Origin: Methanolacinia paynteri
GTDB lineage: Archaea; Halobacteriota; Methanomicrobia; Methanomicrobiales; Methanomicrobiaceae
Length of the DNA: 64,000 nucleotides
Direction: 5' to 3'
Assembly: GCF_000784355.1 (NCBI RefSeq)
Contig: NZ_KN360926.1
Coordinates: forward strand, 66,497-130,496
The notes beneath the pieces are model-generated. The model worked only from the letters and a program-made list of their open reading frames with translations, was not told the DNA's origin and ran no database searches. Shown here in pieces: positions 8,436 to 16,966 of this stretch (its first letter is position 1; every line of letters starts with the position of its first letter). The position numbers and the translations under genes are program-made.

Positions 8436-9728
8436 ATCTTCTCGAATTATTTTTCTCTGTGAGGATAATTTTCTCTTATTTTCATTATCAAGATTAGAAA
8501 TTATCTTATCCCATTTGTATTCATAAGCAGTTATTGATTCAGCCCCGTTTTTGAAACTCCAAACTTTAAAGAAACTCCATATTATCGCCCCAATTCCTAT
8601 ATATAAAGCAATAAAGAACATTTCATAAAACAAGTCCATTGTGATAAAAAATAGAGTGATTCCTGATATAAAAAATATTAGATAGTTAAAACATGTAAAC
8701 AATGGAGCAAACGTTTTTTTCAGGCACGTACTCAGAAATTCCAAACCATCCAAAATATTCTCTCTTTTGGAGTAATCACAAATCATATATCTGATTTTCT
8801 CAAAGAATGGTTCTTTCATTTTTGTAGATTCTTGATTTTCCAATTTATTCGTGATTTTTTTATGCTCTATGTATACGACAGCAAAATAAGTTAGTATTAT
8901 AATCCCAAAAAACACCACCACTATAATATCTTCTGGAATCTGTATCTTAAAAGTCTCTCTTATCGAGGTGATTAAAGCTGCCAGAGAGAATGGTAAAACG
9001 AAGTAAGGAACTATAAAAACAAAATTCCAATATGTATCCTGTTTTTCAAGTGTTTTCCCAATAAGATAGAATGTAAATGTAATAATTGAAAATAAGAATA
9101 GCACTATGAAGTAACCAAGGTTATTATAATCAATGGTCCCCTTCATTATACTGGCTTCATTATTACAGTATAACAAGTAGAAAGGCACAAAAAAGCAGAC
9201 AATTATAAGACCCGAATACGAATAAAAGAAGGTAGACCACAGCCTATTTTTTCGATTTAACGTAACTATCTCACAGAAATTTTTCAAAAAATTTATAATT
9301 CTCGCCCAAATTTTCATAGATTGAACAGGTGCTGTCAAGTAGTCGGCATTATCCAATTCGAAGGCATAACTATCGTAACCGGCATAATATTCTTTTTTAT
9401 CATTATTCACCAGATAACTATTCAAAATTTTACAATAAGCAGAACCTCTTGAAATCAACGTTGCTTTATGGAAACAGAGTATCATTGAGGGAATTGTTAT
9501 AAGCAAGGGGATTAGAAAAAGAAATTCATGCTTAATATCATTAATCGAACTGATAATTGGGGAATTGTAAACATAAAACATGAGGGTTAAAAGTACTCCT
9601 GTTACAGATCCCGCTGTTGTCAGCAATAATATCTGGCCGTTTTTCATTTGATTTATGTCATTTTTTAGGATGGAATACTCTAATTTGTAAATGTCAAGGA
9701 AATCATGTTCTCCAGTATCTTCAATCAA
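8424..9728 (-). CDS. AT-rich polytopic membrane protein of unknown function
   Basis: A 434-residue protein with about eight hydrophobic segments, the first around residues 32-54, and a charged C-terminus. I recognise no family. The start is a TTG at 9728 preceded by AAGGGG at a usable distance; the next in-frame ATG is 27 codons in. The ATG at 9733 is out of frame and hits a stop at once. The gene is AT-rich, overlaps the convergent YwgA-like gene by 12 bases and faces the 3' end of tRNA-Arg(CCG). This suggests a horizontally acquired pair, possibly a defence or toxin-antitoxin-like module; that role is inference only. Confidence 0.6.
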   Translation of the reverse strand: MIEDTGEHDFLDIYKLEYSILKNDINQMKNGQILLLTTAGSVTGVLLTLMFYVYNSPIISSINDIKHEFLFLIPLLITIPSMILCFHKATLISRGSAYCKILNSYLVNNDKKEYYAGYDSYAFELDNADYLTAPVQSMKIWARIINFLKNFCEIVTLNRKNRLWSTFFYSYSGLIIVCFFVPFYLLYCNNEASIMKGTIDYNNLGYFIVLFLFSIITFTFYLIGKTLEKQDTYWNFVFIVPYFVLPFSLAALITSIRETFKIQIPEDIIVVVFFGIIILTYFAVVYIEHKKITNKLENQESTKMKEPFFEKIRYMICDYSKRENILDGLEFLSTCLKKTFAPLFTCFNYLIFFISGITLFFITMDLFYEMFFIALYIGIGAIIWSFFKVWSFKNGAESITAYEYKWDKIISNLDNENKRKLSSQRKIIREDSDY

Positions 9729-10143
9729 AACATTATCCCCTTATCGAAATTCAGAACAAAAAGTCTACTTAAATTCATCTCTTCATATTAATTTCTGGAC
9801 AAAAACCCAAAGGCTCCTCGTCCGATCCTAAGGCCCAACTTATATATTTTATCTCTATATGTCCAACACAAAATAAAGATTTCCCGGACGGTCGTAATAT
9901 CTTCAGGAAATAACTTCAGAACTGACCTCCCGTATCATATTTTGGGGGGGATTGCGATTATGACCAAGACCAAACAATATCAAAAATGAAAGTAATTTTT
10001 AGATCATAACGCTCTCTGAGAGTATATCTAAGACTGGAGATAAATAAGGTCAAAAAAGGAATCAGCTGATTTGAAATTAAATTGAGAATTCATAGAGATG
10101 TAGGCACAAATTTTTTGAATAATCCGCGTTTTGAACAAAAAAA
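9729..10143. other. Gene-free AT-rich stretch between membrane protein and tRNA-Arg
   Basis: I see no convincing gene in these 415 bases. There is a TATA-like run (TTATATATTTTAT) near 9840 and a GC-richer patch after it near 9885-9900. A run of seven G lies near 9943 ahead of a 9-codon ATG frame. An untranslated RNA or decayed accessory DNA is possible. No duplication of the neighbouring tRNA 3' end was found here by eye. Confidence 0.4.
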
Positions 10144-10215
10144 CGTCCCGGCCGGGACTTGAACCCGGGTCGAAAGCTCCGGAGGCTCTCAGGATATCCT
10201 CTACCCTACCGGGAC
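10144..10215 (-). tRNA. tRNA-Arg (anticodon CCG)
   Basis: The minus strand folds into a 72-base cloverleaf. The acceptor stem is GTCCCGG/CCGGGAC with discriminator G, then TA at 8-9. The D-arm is GGGT...TCCT. The anticodon arm AGAGC-CTCCGGA-GCTTT has T33 and anticodon CCG, and the T-arm is CCGGG-TTCAAGT-CCCGG. No CCA is encoded, as is usual in archaea. It reads the Arg codon CGG. Its 3' end points toward the AT-rich genes at 7.9-9.7 kb. Confidence 0.95.
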
Positions 10216-10309
10216 TAAAGATTTCATTATAAATTGGTTTTATGGATATTAATCTGTTCTTTATTTTGTCTTCATGACAGGAATGAAGGTGGATTTACTC
10301 TTTCCCTGC

Positions 10310-11338
10310 TCAGAGTTTCTTTTGGTTGTAAAGCGCCCAGATCTTGCAGGCGCCTTCGTGGCTGACCATGCACGGGCCGACCGGCTTTCTTGGGGTGCAG
10401 ACCTTGCCGAAGAGTTTGCAGTCGGTCGGGTCCGCGATTCCTCTCAGGACCTTGTCGCAGATACAGGCCGAGTTCTTGTCCACGTGTTTGATCTCCACGC
10501 CGAATTTTTTAAGTGCGTCGTACTTCTCAAACTCCGGTTTGAGTTTCAGGCCGGAACCGGGAATGACGGGAAAACCTCTCCATTCCACATCGCACGGTTC
10601 GAAGACCTGGTTCATAATCGCGATCGCTTTCTGGTTGCCTTCTCTCGTAACCGCTCTCGGGTAGGCGTTTTCAACCTCCGCTCTTCCCTCGCGGATCTGT
10701 TTTACAAGCATATAGAGCCCGAGGAGGATGTCGTCCGGCTCGAATCCCGCGACGACCTGGGGAACGGGGAACTGTTCGTAATCCTGGTATCCCGTCACCA
10801 CACACACATGACCCGGTAGCATGAAACCGTCGAGCGATGCCTCTCCCTGTTCGAGAAGGAATTTCATCGCCGGGGGAACGAACCTGTGGCAGCACATTAT
10901 ACTGAAGTTGTCCGGCGGATTCGTAAGCAGCGTTGCGGCAACCGTCGGTGCGGTCGTCTCGAACCCGACCGATATAAAAACGACCTCCTTGTCCGTCTCC
11001 TTCGCGATCTCGACCGCCTTGTGGACACCCTGGACGATCCTGATGTCGCCGCCGCAGGACTCCAGCGCTCCCTTCGTTCCCGGAACACGGATGAGATCCC
11101 CGTACGTAGCGATGATGCAGTCCTTCTCCGAGAGCTCGATCGCCGCATCGATCTCCCCCTGCGGAGTAATGCAGACCGGACAGCCCGGACCCATCACGAT
11201 CTTCAAATTCTTCGGCAAAACACTCCTAAGCCCGGATTTTGCGATCGCCGCCTCATGAGTTCCGCATATATGCATGAAGGTATAGTCACGGTCGACAATC
11301 TCCGAGAGCGCCTGTTTTATATCCACCTGATCAGCCAT
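10310..11338 (-). CDS. hypD: Hydrogenase maturation protein HypD
   Basis: HypD is a 4Fe-4S scaffold that, with HypC, assembles the Fe(CN)2CO unit of NiFe hydrogenases, needed here for F420-reducing and energy-converting hydrogenases. The 342-residue product has the family marks CGTHE (C25), GPGCPVCITP (C53, C56), GFETTAPT, CCHRFVPPA and the C-terminal cysteines of the iron-sulfur site. Length is near the bacterial norm. It stands alone in this window, with no other hyp gene adjacent. It begins ATGGCTGATC about 90 bases from the divergent MscS gene. Confidence 0.97.
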   Translation of the reverse strand: MADQVDIKQALSEIVDRDYTFMHICGTHEAAIAKSGLRSVLPKNLKIVMGPGCPVCITPQGEIDAAIELSEKDCIIATYGDLIRVPGTKGALESCGGDIRIVQGVHKAVEIAKETDKEVVFISVGFETTAPTVAATLLTNPPDNFSIMCCHRFVPPAMKFLLEQGEASLDGFMLPGHVCVVTGYQDYEQFPVPQVVAGFEPDDILLGLYMLVKQIREGRAEVENAYPRAVTREGNQKAIAIMNQVFEPCDVEWRGFPVIPGSGLKLKPEFEKYDALKKFGVEIKHVDKNSACICDKVLRGIADPTDCKLFGKVCTPRKPVGPCMVSHEGACKIWALYNQKKL

Positions 11339-11427
11339 GTATTGAATAAAATTTGTTTTAGAATGTATTTAGATATCCGATCGTAACTTTCTGTAGTAAT
11401 ATAATTCAGTATGTCCAATAATTATCC

Positions 11428-12462
11428 ATGATTGAATACCTGTACGCAGGACTGACAATACTCGCAGGATTTATAGGTGCAATCCTGATCCTGAAGATAT
11501 TCGGCTTCCTTGAAAAGAAGGCGGCCACTACCGAAAACCAGATGGACGACATCCTGTTTGCTTCAATAAAAAGACCACTGGCGATCTCGTCGATCTTCAT
11601 ATCGATCTATTATGCCCTCCTTCAAATTCCGCTTCCCGCAGATTACTCGTGGCTTGTGGATGCAAAGGCGTTTAATGTAGCTTTTATAATCATCGCCACA
11701 TGGATCATCTCAAGTTTCTTTCACAATTTCGTATCGAACTACGGAAAAGTCCTGTGTTCGAAGACCGACAGCGAACTCGACGACAAGATCTTCAGCATTC
11801 TCGAATCCTCTATAAAATACATAATATGGTTCCTCGGATTCGTCTACATCCTGAATTACCTTGAAATCGAGATAACACCCATTATCGCCAGTGCGGGTGT
11901 CGCCAGTATCGCGATAACCTTTGCGGCAAAAGACATCATCTCAAATTTCTTCGGCGGTGCAATGATCCTTGCGGACAAACCATTTGAGGTCGGGGACCGC
12001 GTGAAGATAAACGGAGAGCTCGGGGATATAGTAAGCGTCGGGGTAAGAAGCACGAGAGTAAAAACGCTCAACCACCAGCTGCTCACGATCCCGAACTCCG
12101 TCTTCAGTACATCAATAGTGACAAACTACGCGATGCCGGACGTGAAACTCAAGGTTAAGATTCCTGTTTCCGTCGCATACGGCAGCGATGTCAAAAGGGT
12201 CAAAGAGGTCCTCATGGAGATTGCAGAAGAGGCCGCGAAAGAGGAGGACTATATCCTGGAAAATCCTGCACCCAGCGTATATTTCCTCGAATACGGTCAA
12301 TCGAGCCTGAACTATATGATGGTCATATGGGCGGGAAGATTCAATATGTCATGGGAAGTCATGGACAAGATAAACTTCCTTATAGACGAAAAGTTCAGGG
12401 AAGAAGGAATAGAGATACCGTTCCCCCAGATGGATGTCCACCTGAAAAAAGATTTTAGTTAA
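11428..12462 (+). CDS. Small-conductance mechanosensitive channel (MscS family)
   Basis: A 344-residue membrane channel that releases solutes on hypo-osmotic shock. Four hydrophobic segments lead into the MscS core. The pore helix is glycine/alanine-rich (ASAGVASIAITFAAKD) and is followed by FFGGAMILADKPFEVGDRV, the hallmark of the cytoplasmic beta domain. The C-terminal half forms the cytoplasmic cage. The gene overlaps the convergent KaiC-like gene by 8 bases. A second, shorter MscS gene is at 21.7 kb. Confidence 0.94.
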   Translation: MIEYLYAGLTILAGFIGAILILKIFGFLEKKAATTENQMDDILFASIKRPLAISSIFISIYYALLQIPLPADYSWLVDAKAFNVAFIIIATWIISSFFHNFVSNYGKVLCSKTDSELDDKIFSILESSIKYIIWFLGFVYILNYLEIEITPIIASAGVASIAITFAAKDIISNFFGGAMILADKPFEVGDRVKINGELGDIVSVGVRSTRVKTLNHQLLTIPNSVFSTSIVTNYAMPDVKLKVKIPVSVAYGSDVKRVKEVLMEIAEEAAKEEDYILENPAPSVYFLEYGQSSLNYMMVIWAGRFNMSWEVMDKINFLIDEKFREEGIEIPFPQMDVHLKKDFS

Positions 12463-13093
12463 GATCGAACTCTTCGTAGGAGTTCTCTTCGGAGACTCCT
12501 ACCTGTCCTTTTATTTCGGAGTTGATGAGGGTAATAGGCTCGTCTCTCGGGATCGACATGTCGGCGAGCATCTCGAAATCGGCAACGAGATTGGTGTCGA
12601 TACTCTTTTCGACCATTATAAAGAATCCCTTCAGATCCGTCAGCCGCAGTTTGTTTATCACGAAATGGATAAAACGGCTTACCGAGAGCTGGTTGGAATA
12701 AATGAGCATCGTATTTATCGTGTCGAACAGGAACGCAACCTTTTCTCCCTGACGCTCGGTAATCTGTCTTGTGATCAAAATTCCGGCCTTCGTAAGGTCG
12801 CCCGGCCTGTCGATGTAATGGATCTGATCGGTATCCTTCTGCTTTTTGCCCTTTGCATACGCAGTTATCATATCGATAAAAAACAGATTGGATGTGTTTA
12901 TTCCTTCCTTTTCATATTGGGCAATCTGTAATTCGGAAGGTACGTTAGTTGACACTACTACTATGGTATAATCCATCTCCGTCAGTGCAGAAACGATCTC
13001 GTGGTTTCTGTTCCTGACGCCCATAGGCCCCGAACGGACAAGGAACGTCCTTAAATCCGGGGACAAGTTGTCAATACTTACCATTTCCGACAC
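12455..13093 (-). CDS. KaiC/RecA-fold protein lacking a P-loop
   Basis: A 212-residue soluble protein with the strand pattern of archaeal KaiC-like ATPases: YTIVVVSTNVPSE, LFFIDMITAY, VAFLFDTINTMLIYS and a late FFIMVEK strand. The usual Walker A GxxGxGKT is missing near the N-terminus, where SGPMGVRNR stands instead. It may therefore bind but not hydrolyse nucleotide, or act as a regulatory partner. Such degenerate KaiC proteins are common in methanogens and have no firm role. It is divergent to the TIM-barrel isomerase gene, with a TATA-like ACATATATAT near 13144 between them. Confidence 0.7.
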   Translation of the reverse strand: MSEMVSIDNLSPDLRTFLVRSGPMGVRNRNHEIVSALTEMDYTIVVVSTNVPSELQIAQYEKEGINTSNLFFIDMITAYAKGKKQKDTDQIHYIDRPGDLTKAGILITRQITERQGEKVAFLFDTINTMLIYSNQLSVSRFIHFVINKLRLTDLKGFFIMVEKSIDTNLVADFEMLADMSIPRDEPITLINSEIKGQVGVSEENSYEEFDLN

Positions 13094-13217
13094 ACTCTTT
13101 ACAGAATGTCAAAGGTTAATTACAGATCTATATGCCCGATTAACATATATATCCTTTCTGGAAATTTGCTTCTCTTACGCAAATAAAATTGCATTCTGTG
13201 CTTTATGAGGTGCATAA

Positions 13218-13259
13218 ATGAGAAATTATTTAGCATCCCGTGCAACATTATTTCTTTAA
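13218..13259 (+). CDS. Possible 13-codon leader peptide coupled to the next gene
   Basis: An ATG at 13218 follows a good GAGGTG ribosome-binding site (13208-13213). It opens a 13-codon frame whose TAA (13257-13259) shares its last base with the ATG of the isomerase gene (TAATG). The isomerase start itself has no ribosome-binding site. This arrangement would couple translation of the big gene to the small one. Chance is possible with so short a frame. Confidence 0.4.
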   Translation: MRNYLASRATLFL

Positions 13260-13987
13260 TGATCGGTGTGTCGACAAGTTGTCTTTCGGATGTTCCCCTC
13301 GAGCATGCCCTCGACGTTCTGTACGATCTCACCGATATAGTCGAGATTGTCGATGACGGCCTTCATTTCATGGATAATGCAGACATTGCGGAATGCTTCG
13401 ACTTCCGTTATTTTATTCATGCGCCTTCGAGAGGCGTGAATATCGCCTCGCAGCTCGAGATAATCAGGAAGGCGAGCGTGGAGGTCATCAGGCAGTGTGC
13501 AGGTCTTGCCTCCGGGATTGATGCCGACAGGGTCGTCATTCATCCGGGATATTTCTCGCATGTTCTCCAGAGGGATATCGGGATCTTTCAGCTCGAAAAG
13601 TCGCTTATCGAACTTGAGAAGATATCAGGCGAATTTTCCGTCACGTTCCTGGTTGAAAATATGCCGGAATGGAATTATTTCCTCCTGAAGCGGCCGGAAG
13701 AACTTCCGCTCATAAGGGATTTCGGTTTCGTCCTCGACGTCGGGCATGCCAATACGAATTCGTGCCTCGACGAGTTCCTGGAGGTCCCGATCTCCCATTT
13801 CCATCTTCACGACAATTTCGGGAAGGAGGATTCACATCTTGCTCCGGGAAAAGGAAACATCGACTTCGGCCCGGTCTTCGATGCGATCGAGAAGAACGAT
13901 GCACCCGGGATAGTCGAGGTGAACACCCTTGAGAGTGCAAAAAGCGGGCTCGAATATATCAGAAAGATGCGTCCCGGACTTTTTTGA
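13259..13987 (+). CDS. Xylose isomerase-like TIM-barrel protein
   Basis: A 242-residue protein of the sugar-phosphate isomerase/AP endonuclease 2 TIM-barrel superfamily. Metal-binding positions can be seen in IHAPSRG, VVIHPGY, LVENMP, LDVGHANT and FHLHDN, and the closing GKGNIDF loop is typical. The substrate is unknown; archaeal members are annotated as sugar phosphate isomerase/epimerase. An upstream ATG at 13205 is in frame, but family alignment favours MIGVSTSC at 13259. That start lacks its own ribosome-binding site and overlaps a small leader frame. Confidence 0.8.
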   Translation: MIGVSTSCLSDVPLEHALDVLYDLTDIVEIVDDGLHFMDNADIAECFDFRYFIHAPSRGVNIASQLEIIRKASVEVIRQCAGLASGIDADRVVIHPGYFSHVLQRDIGIFQLEKSLIELEKISGEFSVTFLVENMPEWNYFLLKRPEELPLIRDFGFVLDVGHANTNSCLDEFLEVPISHFHLHDNFGKEDSHLAPGKGNIDFGPVFDAIEKNDAPGIVEVNTLESAKSGLEYIRKMRPGLF

Positions 13988-14088
13988 GAACAAAAATCCG
14001 GTTCTGATTTAAATGTTTTCAAATTCCGGCGATTCAAATCAGTTACAATTTTATATGTTTTCAATCCATTTTATTAGAGCAATTATTT

Positions 14089-14161
14089 GCCTCAGTGGCT
14101 CAGCCGGCAGAGCGCGTCCTTGGTAAGGACGAGGTCGCGAGTTCAAATCTCGCCTGAGGCT
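14089..14161 (+). tRNA. tRNA-Thr (anticodon GGT)
   Basis: A 73-base cloverleaf: acceptor GCCTCAG/CTGAGGC with discriminator T, D-stem GCTC/GAGC, anticodon arm CGTCC-TTGGTAA-GGACG with anticodon GGT, and T-arm GCGAG-TTCAAAT-CTCGC. A TATA-like TTTTATATG lies about 35 bases upstream (near 14049-14057). No CCA is encoded. Phage tail genes lie on its 3' side, consistent with use as an integration site. Confidence 0.96.
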
Positions 14162-14258
14162 TTCTGTCCTTTTAGGCTCAAAGCCTAAGATATTTTTTAT
14201 TAGGATTTATTTTTCAAAAAAAAAATTAAGATTTTGGACTATAGAGGATAATAATCTT

Positions 14259-14639
14259 TTATTCGTTCTCATCGTCAGGGCGTGTGGGCCATTCAAAACT
14301 GTCGATATTTTCCTCTGTCAGTGTGGCCAGGAAATCTCTGAGGGCCTGCCGATAGTTTAGCCATGCTGTACGTTCCTCTTCTGAGATAGGATAATCAGAC
14401 AGGGTGTATTTGTCAGTCTCTTTGAGCTTTCTGTTGCGGTTTGCTCTGACTTTTGAGAGCCTGCCCTCGAATGTATATTCGTAGGCGACTTCGTAGGTCT
14501 TGACTGACTCATCCGCTTCGAGAAATTGTTGATAATCGCAGTTTGCTTCGGCGGTTGGAATGCATTCTCCAGCAGATGACACGATGCTCAAGATATTCCT
14601 GTCTGTGTCGGTTTTGATGCTATAGGCTTTTCTTGTCAT
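14259..14639 (-). CDS. Phage tail assembly chaperone-like protein
   Basis: A 126-residue protein. Its C-terminal half (LSDYPISEEERTAWLNYRQ, then ALRDFLATL and WPTRPD) matches the pattern of the phage tail assembly chaperone domain found next to tail fibre genes in many prophages. The N-terminus is unrelated. It overlaps the upstream tail fibre-like gene by one base, so the pair was probably one operon. It lies directly downstream of tRNA-Thr, and no integrase, capsid or portal gene is near, so this is a remnant or a domesticated tail module. Confidence 0.75.
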   Translation of the reverse strand: MTRKAYSIKTDTDRNILSIVSSAGECIPTAEANCDYQQFLEADESVKTYEVAYEYTFEGRLSKVRANRNRKLKETDKYTLSDYPISEEERTAWLNYRQALRDFLATLTEENIDSFEWPTRPDDENE

Positions 14640-15697
14640 TATGGATGCAACTCCGAGTCGAAAACCATTTTGGCCGTGGGGTCACCATTTGCAGCTAGAA
14701 CTGTGCCATCTCCGGCAACCAGCCCTCCTGCTGCCTGGCACCCGAGATAAAAATGCGATCTGGTCGTTGTTGTTCCATCTAGCCACATCGCTGTAACGGC
14801 ATTCAGAGCTATTGATGCATTCTGAAGACCAAAGTCCCCTGAATATTTCATAGTTGGAACAGACCGCATTGGTACTGGCGGCTTCATCGTGATTATCCCA
14901 GATGTATCTGAGATACATTTTCCAGAGCCGAATAGCGTATTACTCAAACCGAAATCCGGCACCCAACAATACCTCTGACAGAGCATTTCTTCGAGACCTA
15001 ACGGGCGGGGCCTGAAGCTATTTGCTGTAGATCCTTGATTTGTGGTCACAAGAGTTGTATCGATTGTTGCAGAACTACCTGAGACACCCCCCCAATGAAG
15101 TCCTATGAAAAGAGAATCATTCAGCCCTATTGTTTTCCCAGCTATATCAGGAACGGATAGATTGAATTCAAAGAATTCCCACTCTGTCGAAAGTGCATAT
15201 TGTGGCATAGCAAAATTTACTGATGAAGATCCTCCAGAACCAAAGAGTTGCCATAAATTAAGCGTGGGGAATAAGGGTCTATCCGATCTGGCCCAAAAAG
15301 ATAAAGTGACGTCTTCTCCGGCATATGTACGAACGCCTTCAATATATTGTCCAAGCTCACAAGTGGTTTCTGCCGGAACTATCATCCTATGGTAATTCTC
15401 TGGATTACCTGGAATGTCTGTTTGTCCAACCTCAAAGGATTGTTTTGACTGTTGAATACTATTTCCAGAACCATATGCACACCAACGATCGCATAAATAG
15501 ATAAAAGAATTCATGGGATTGACAAGAGAATCACCTCGTTGCCAAATCCTAAAATCACCGTTTATTATAGGATCTGAGTTGATCGCCATCCTGAACGCTG
15601 AATCGACCTTCACGAAGTTGTTGTTCATATCGTCGGCCCAACCTTCATCGCCGGCCGAGTGCTGGATCAATTTTAGATAATCTGTTTCTGTTGACAT
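14639..15697 (-). CDS. Phage tail fibre / receptor-binding-like protein
   Basis: A 352-residue protein. The N-terminal 40 residues resemble phage tail attachment regions (GWADDMNNNFVKVDSAF). The central part begins with NGDFRIWQRGDS, a motif common in phage tail fibres and carbohydrate-binding beta-sandwich proteins, and continues with FWARSDRP and similar sandwich strands. It ends in a glycine- and threonine-rich tail. It likely recognised a host surface sugar or protein. It is followed at once by the tail chaperone-like gene and preceded by an 82-residue gene, all on the minus strand. Confidence 0.7.
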   Translation of the reverse strand: MSTETDYLKLIQHSAGDEGWADDMNNNFVKVDSAFRMAINSDPIINGDFRIWQRGDSLVNPMNSFIYLCDRWCAYGSGNSIQQSKQSFEVGQTDIPGNPENYHRMIVPAETTCELGQYIEGVRTYAGEDVTLSFWARSDRPLFPTLNLWQLFGSGGSSSVNFAMPQYALSTEWEFFEFNLSVPDIAGKTIGLNDSLFIGLHWGGVSGSSATIDTTLVTTNQGSTANSFRPRPLGLEEMLCQRYCWVPDFGLSNTLFGSGKCISDTSGIITMKPPVPMRSVPTMKYSGDFGLQNASIALNAVTAMWLDGTTTTRSHFYLGCQAAGGLVAGDGTVLAANGDPTAKMVFDSELHP

Positions 15698-15707
15698 CCT
15701 TCACTCC

Positions 15708-15956
15708 TCAAAGTAGATCTCCAAAATTCAAGCCATAGGCTGTCTGGCCATATTGCCTGATGGTTTTAATTGACCTGCCGGTCATATCACGCCCACCGTA
15801 CTCTTTCTTCAGGGGTTTGAGACTGTTAAGTTTCTTCTGGGTTTCCTTCGCTTTGATCGAACTTTCCCTAACAGCAGAGGGTAGACCATACAGTGTAAAC
15901 CACAAGGATTCACTCATTGACAATGTGATCCTGATAGTGTCTTTGATATTAGGCAT
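15708..15956 (-). CDS. Small unknown protein upstream of tail fibre gene
   Basis: An 82-residue basic protein with no family I recognise. It begins MPNIKDTIRI and has a lysine-rich centre. It ends 10 bases before the tail fibre-like gene and is probably the first gene of the same minus-strand phage-derived operon. A small tail or baseplate component is possible from position alone. Confidence 0.55.
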   Translation of the reverse strand: MPNIKDTIRITLSMSESLWFTLYGLPSAVRESSIKAKETQKKLNSLKPLKKEYGGRDMTGRSIKTIRQYGQTAYGLNFGDLL

Positions 15957-16128
15957 ATTTGAAAAATGAACTGAAATTAATATAAAGCAAAGTCGGATTT
16001 AATTATATTATTCCTGAAAATCAAATTCCGACTTTCATATATATCAGATCAGGAAAAAACACCAAAAAGCCGGAGGAATAAATGAAAATCCCCGGACATA
16101 AAAAAGATTCAGTAAAAAAAGGTGTTTT

Positions 16129-16638
16129 ATGACTTATATCGTTGAAATTCATCCTGATGGCAAAACACAGGCAATACAACAGAGAAAAAAGATCGTTTGG
16201 CTTGAAAATCCAATGAAATTCAGATACCTCCGGGAAGGAGAATTAAACAACGGCAGATATGAACAGGCAGGAGTAAAGTCCCACCTGTGCGAATTTGGAA
16301 AACTTGTTGGATACGAGATAATTGCCGATAGAAATCCGGAAATAACTTACTTGGATGAGGAAGACGGCAGAACCTATCATCACAAACTTGATTACCTGGA
16401 AAAATTCGACAGGCGGTTCTGGTGGCTGAAAAAGCATGACCGTGATATAAAGCCCGAAGGCTGCTATAAATATCTCGCTCCAATGGAGGCAGTCGTTCCG
16501 GGTTCGATATCGCTCTTCAAAACAAGCGAGTGCTATATGGAATCAAAATATCTTTCCGAAGACCTTGCCAGATTGGAAAAAGACGGAGATCCGAGATTTG
16601 TTTCTGGCAAGTGGGTATGCAAAGAAAAATCTGAATAA
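16129..16638 (+). CDS. Hypothetical protein
   Basis: A 169-residue soluble protein rich in charged and aromatic residues (for example YLEKFDRRFWWLKKHDRD). I recognise no domain and see no signal peptide or membrane segment. It lies between the phage tail remnant and a small membrane protein gene and may belong to the same accessory island. The start ATG lacks a clear ribosome-binding site; an A-rich stretch with GGTG precedes it. Confidence 0.6.
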   Translation: MTYIVEIHPDGKTQAIQQRKKIVWLENPMKFRYLREGELNNGRYEQAGVKSHLCEFGKLVGYEIIADRNPEITYLDEEDGRTYHHKLDYLEKFDRRFWWLKKHDRDIKPEGCYKYLAPMEAVVPGSISLFKTSECYMESKYLSEDLARLEKDGDPRFVSGKWVCKEKSE

Positions 16639-16704
16639 AATAAGCATGAATTAATGAAAAACTCCGGAAAAGGAGGTATTAGGTTCAATAAATGATGATT
16701 TATC

Positions 16705-16881
16705 CTACTCTTTTTTTGTAATTCCTATCCGATAACATTCCTTCAAAAAAAAGCCCGATCCAAGGAGCAATCCCTCAAAAACCATCATAAATCCAACACC
16801 AAAAAAACAAGCCCAAATCACCCTTATTTTTCCCTGAAAACCCGGAATTCCACCCCCATATCGGCGTTTTAAAGCACCCAT
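16705..16881 (-). CDS. Putative 58-residue small membrane protein
   Basis: A minus-strand frame of 58 codons with a basic, glycine-rich N-terminus (MGALKRRYGG), one hydrophobic segment of about 26 residues starting VIWACFFGVG, and a charged tail. A GATATAAT-like element lies about 25 bases upstream of the ATG, so the message could be leaderless; no ribosome-binding site is seen. This explains most of an otherwise empty 330-base gap before the PHP gene. It could be a chance frame in C-rich DNA. Confidence 0.45.
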   Translation of the reverse strand: MGALKRRYGGGIPGFQGKIRVIWACFFGVGFMMVFEGLLLGSGFFLKECYRIGITKKE

Positions 16882-16966
16882 TTTTTCAGACGATGATTAT
16901 ATCGACCGAAGGTGAGATAATGGCGTACAGGGCTTCTGTGTGGACCGTTTTTTCCGGGTTTCAGCC

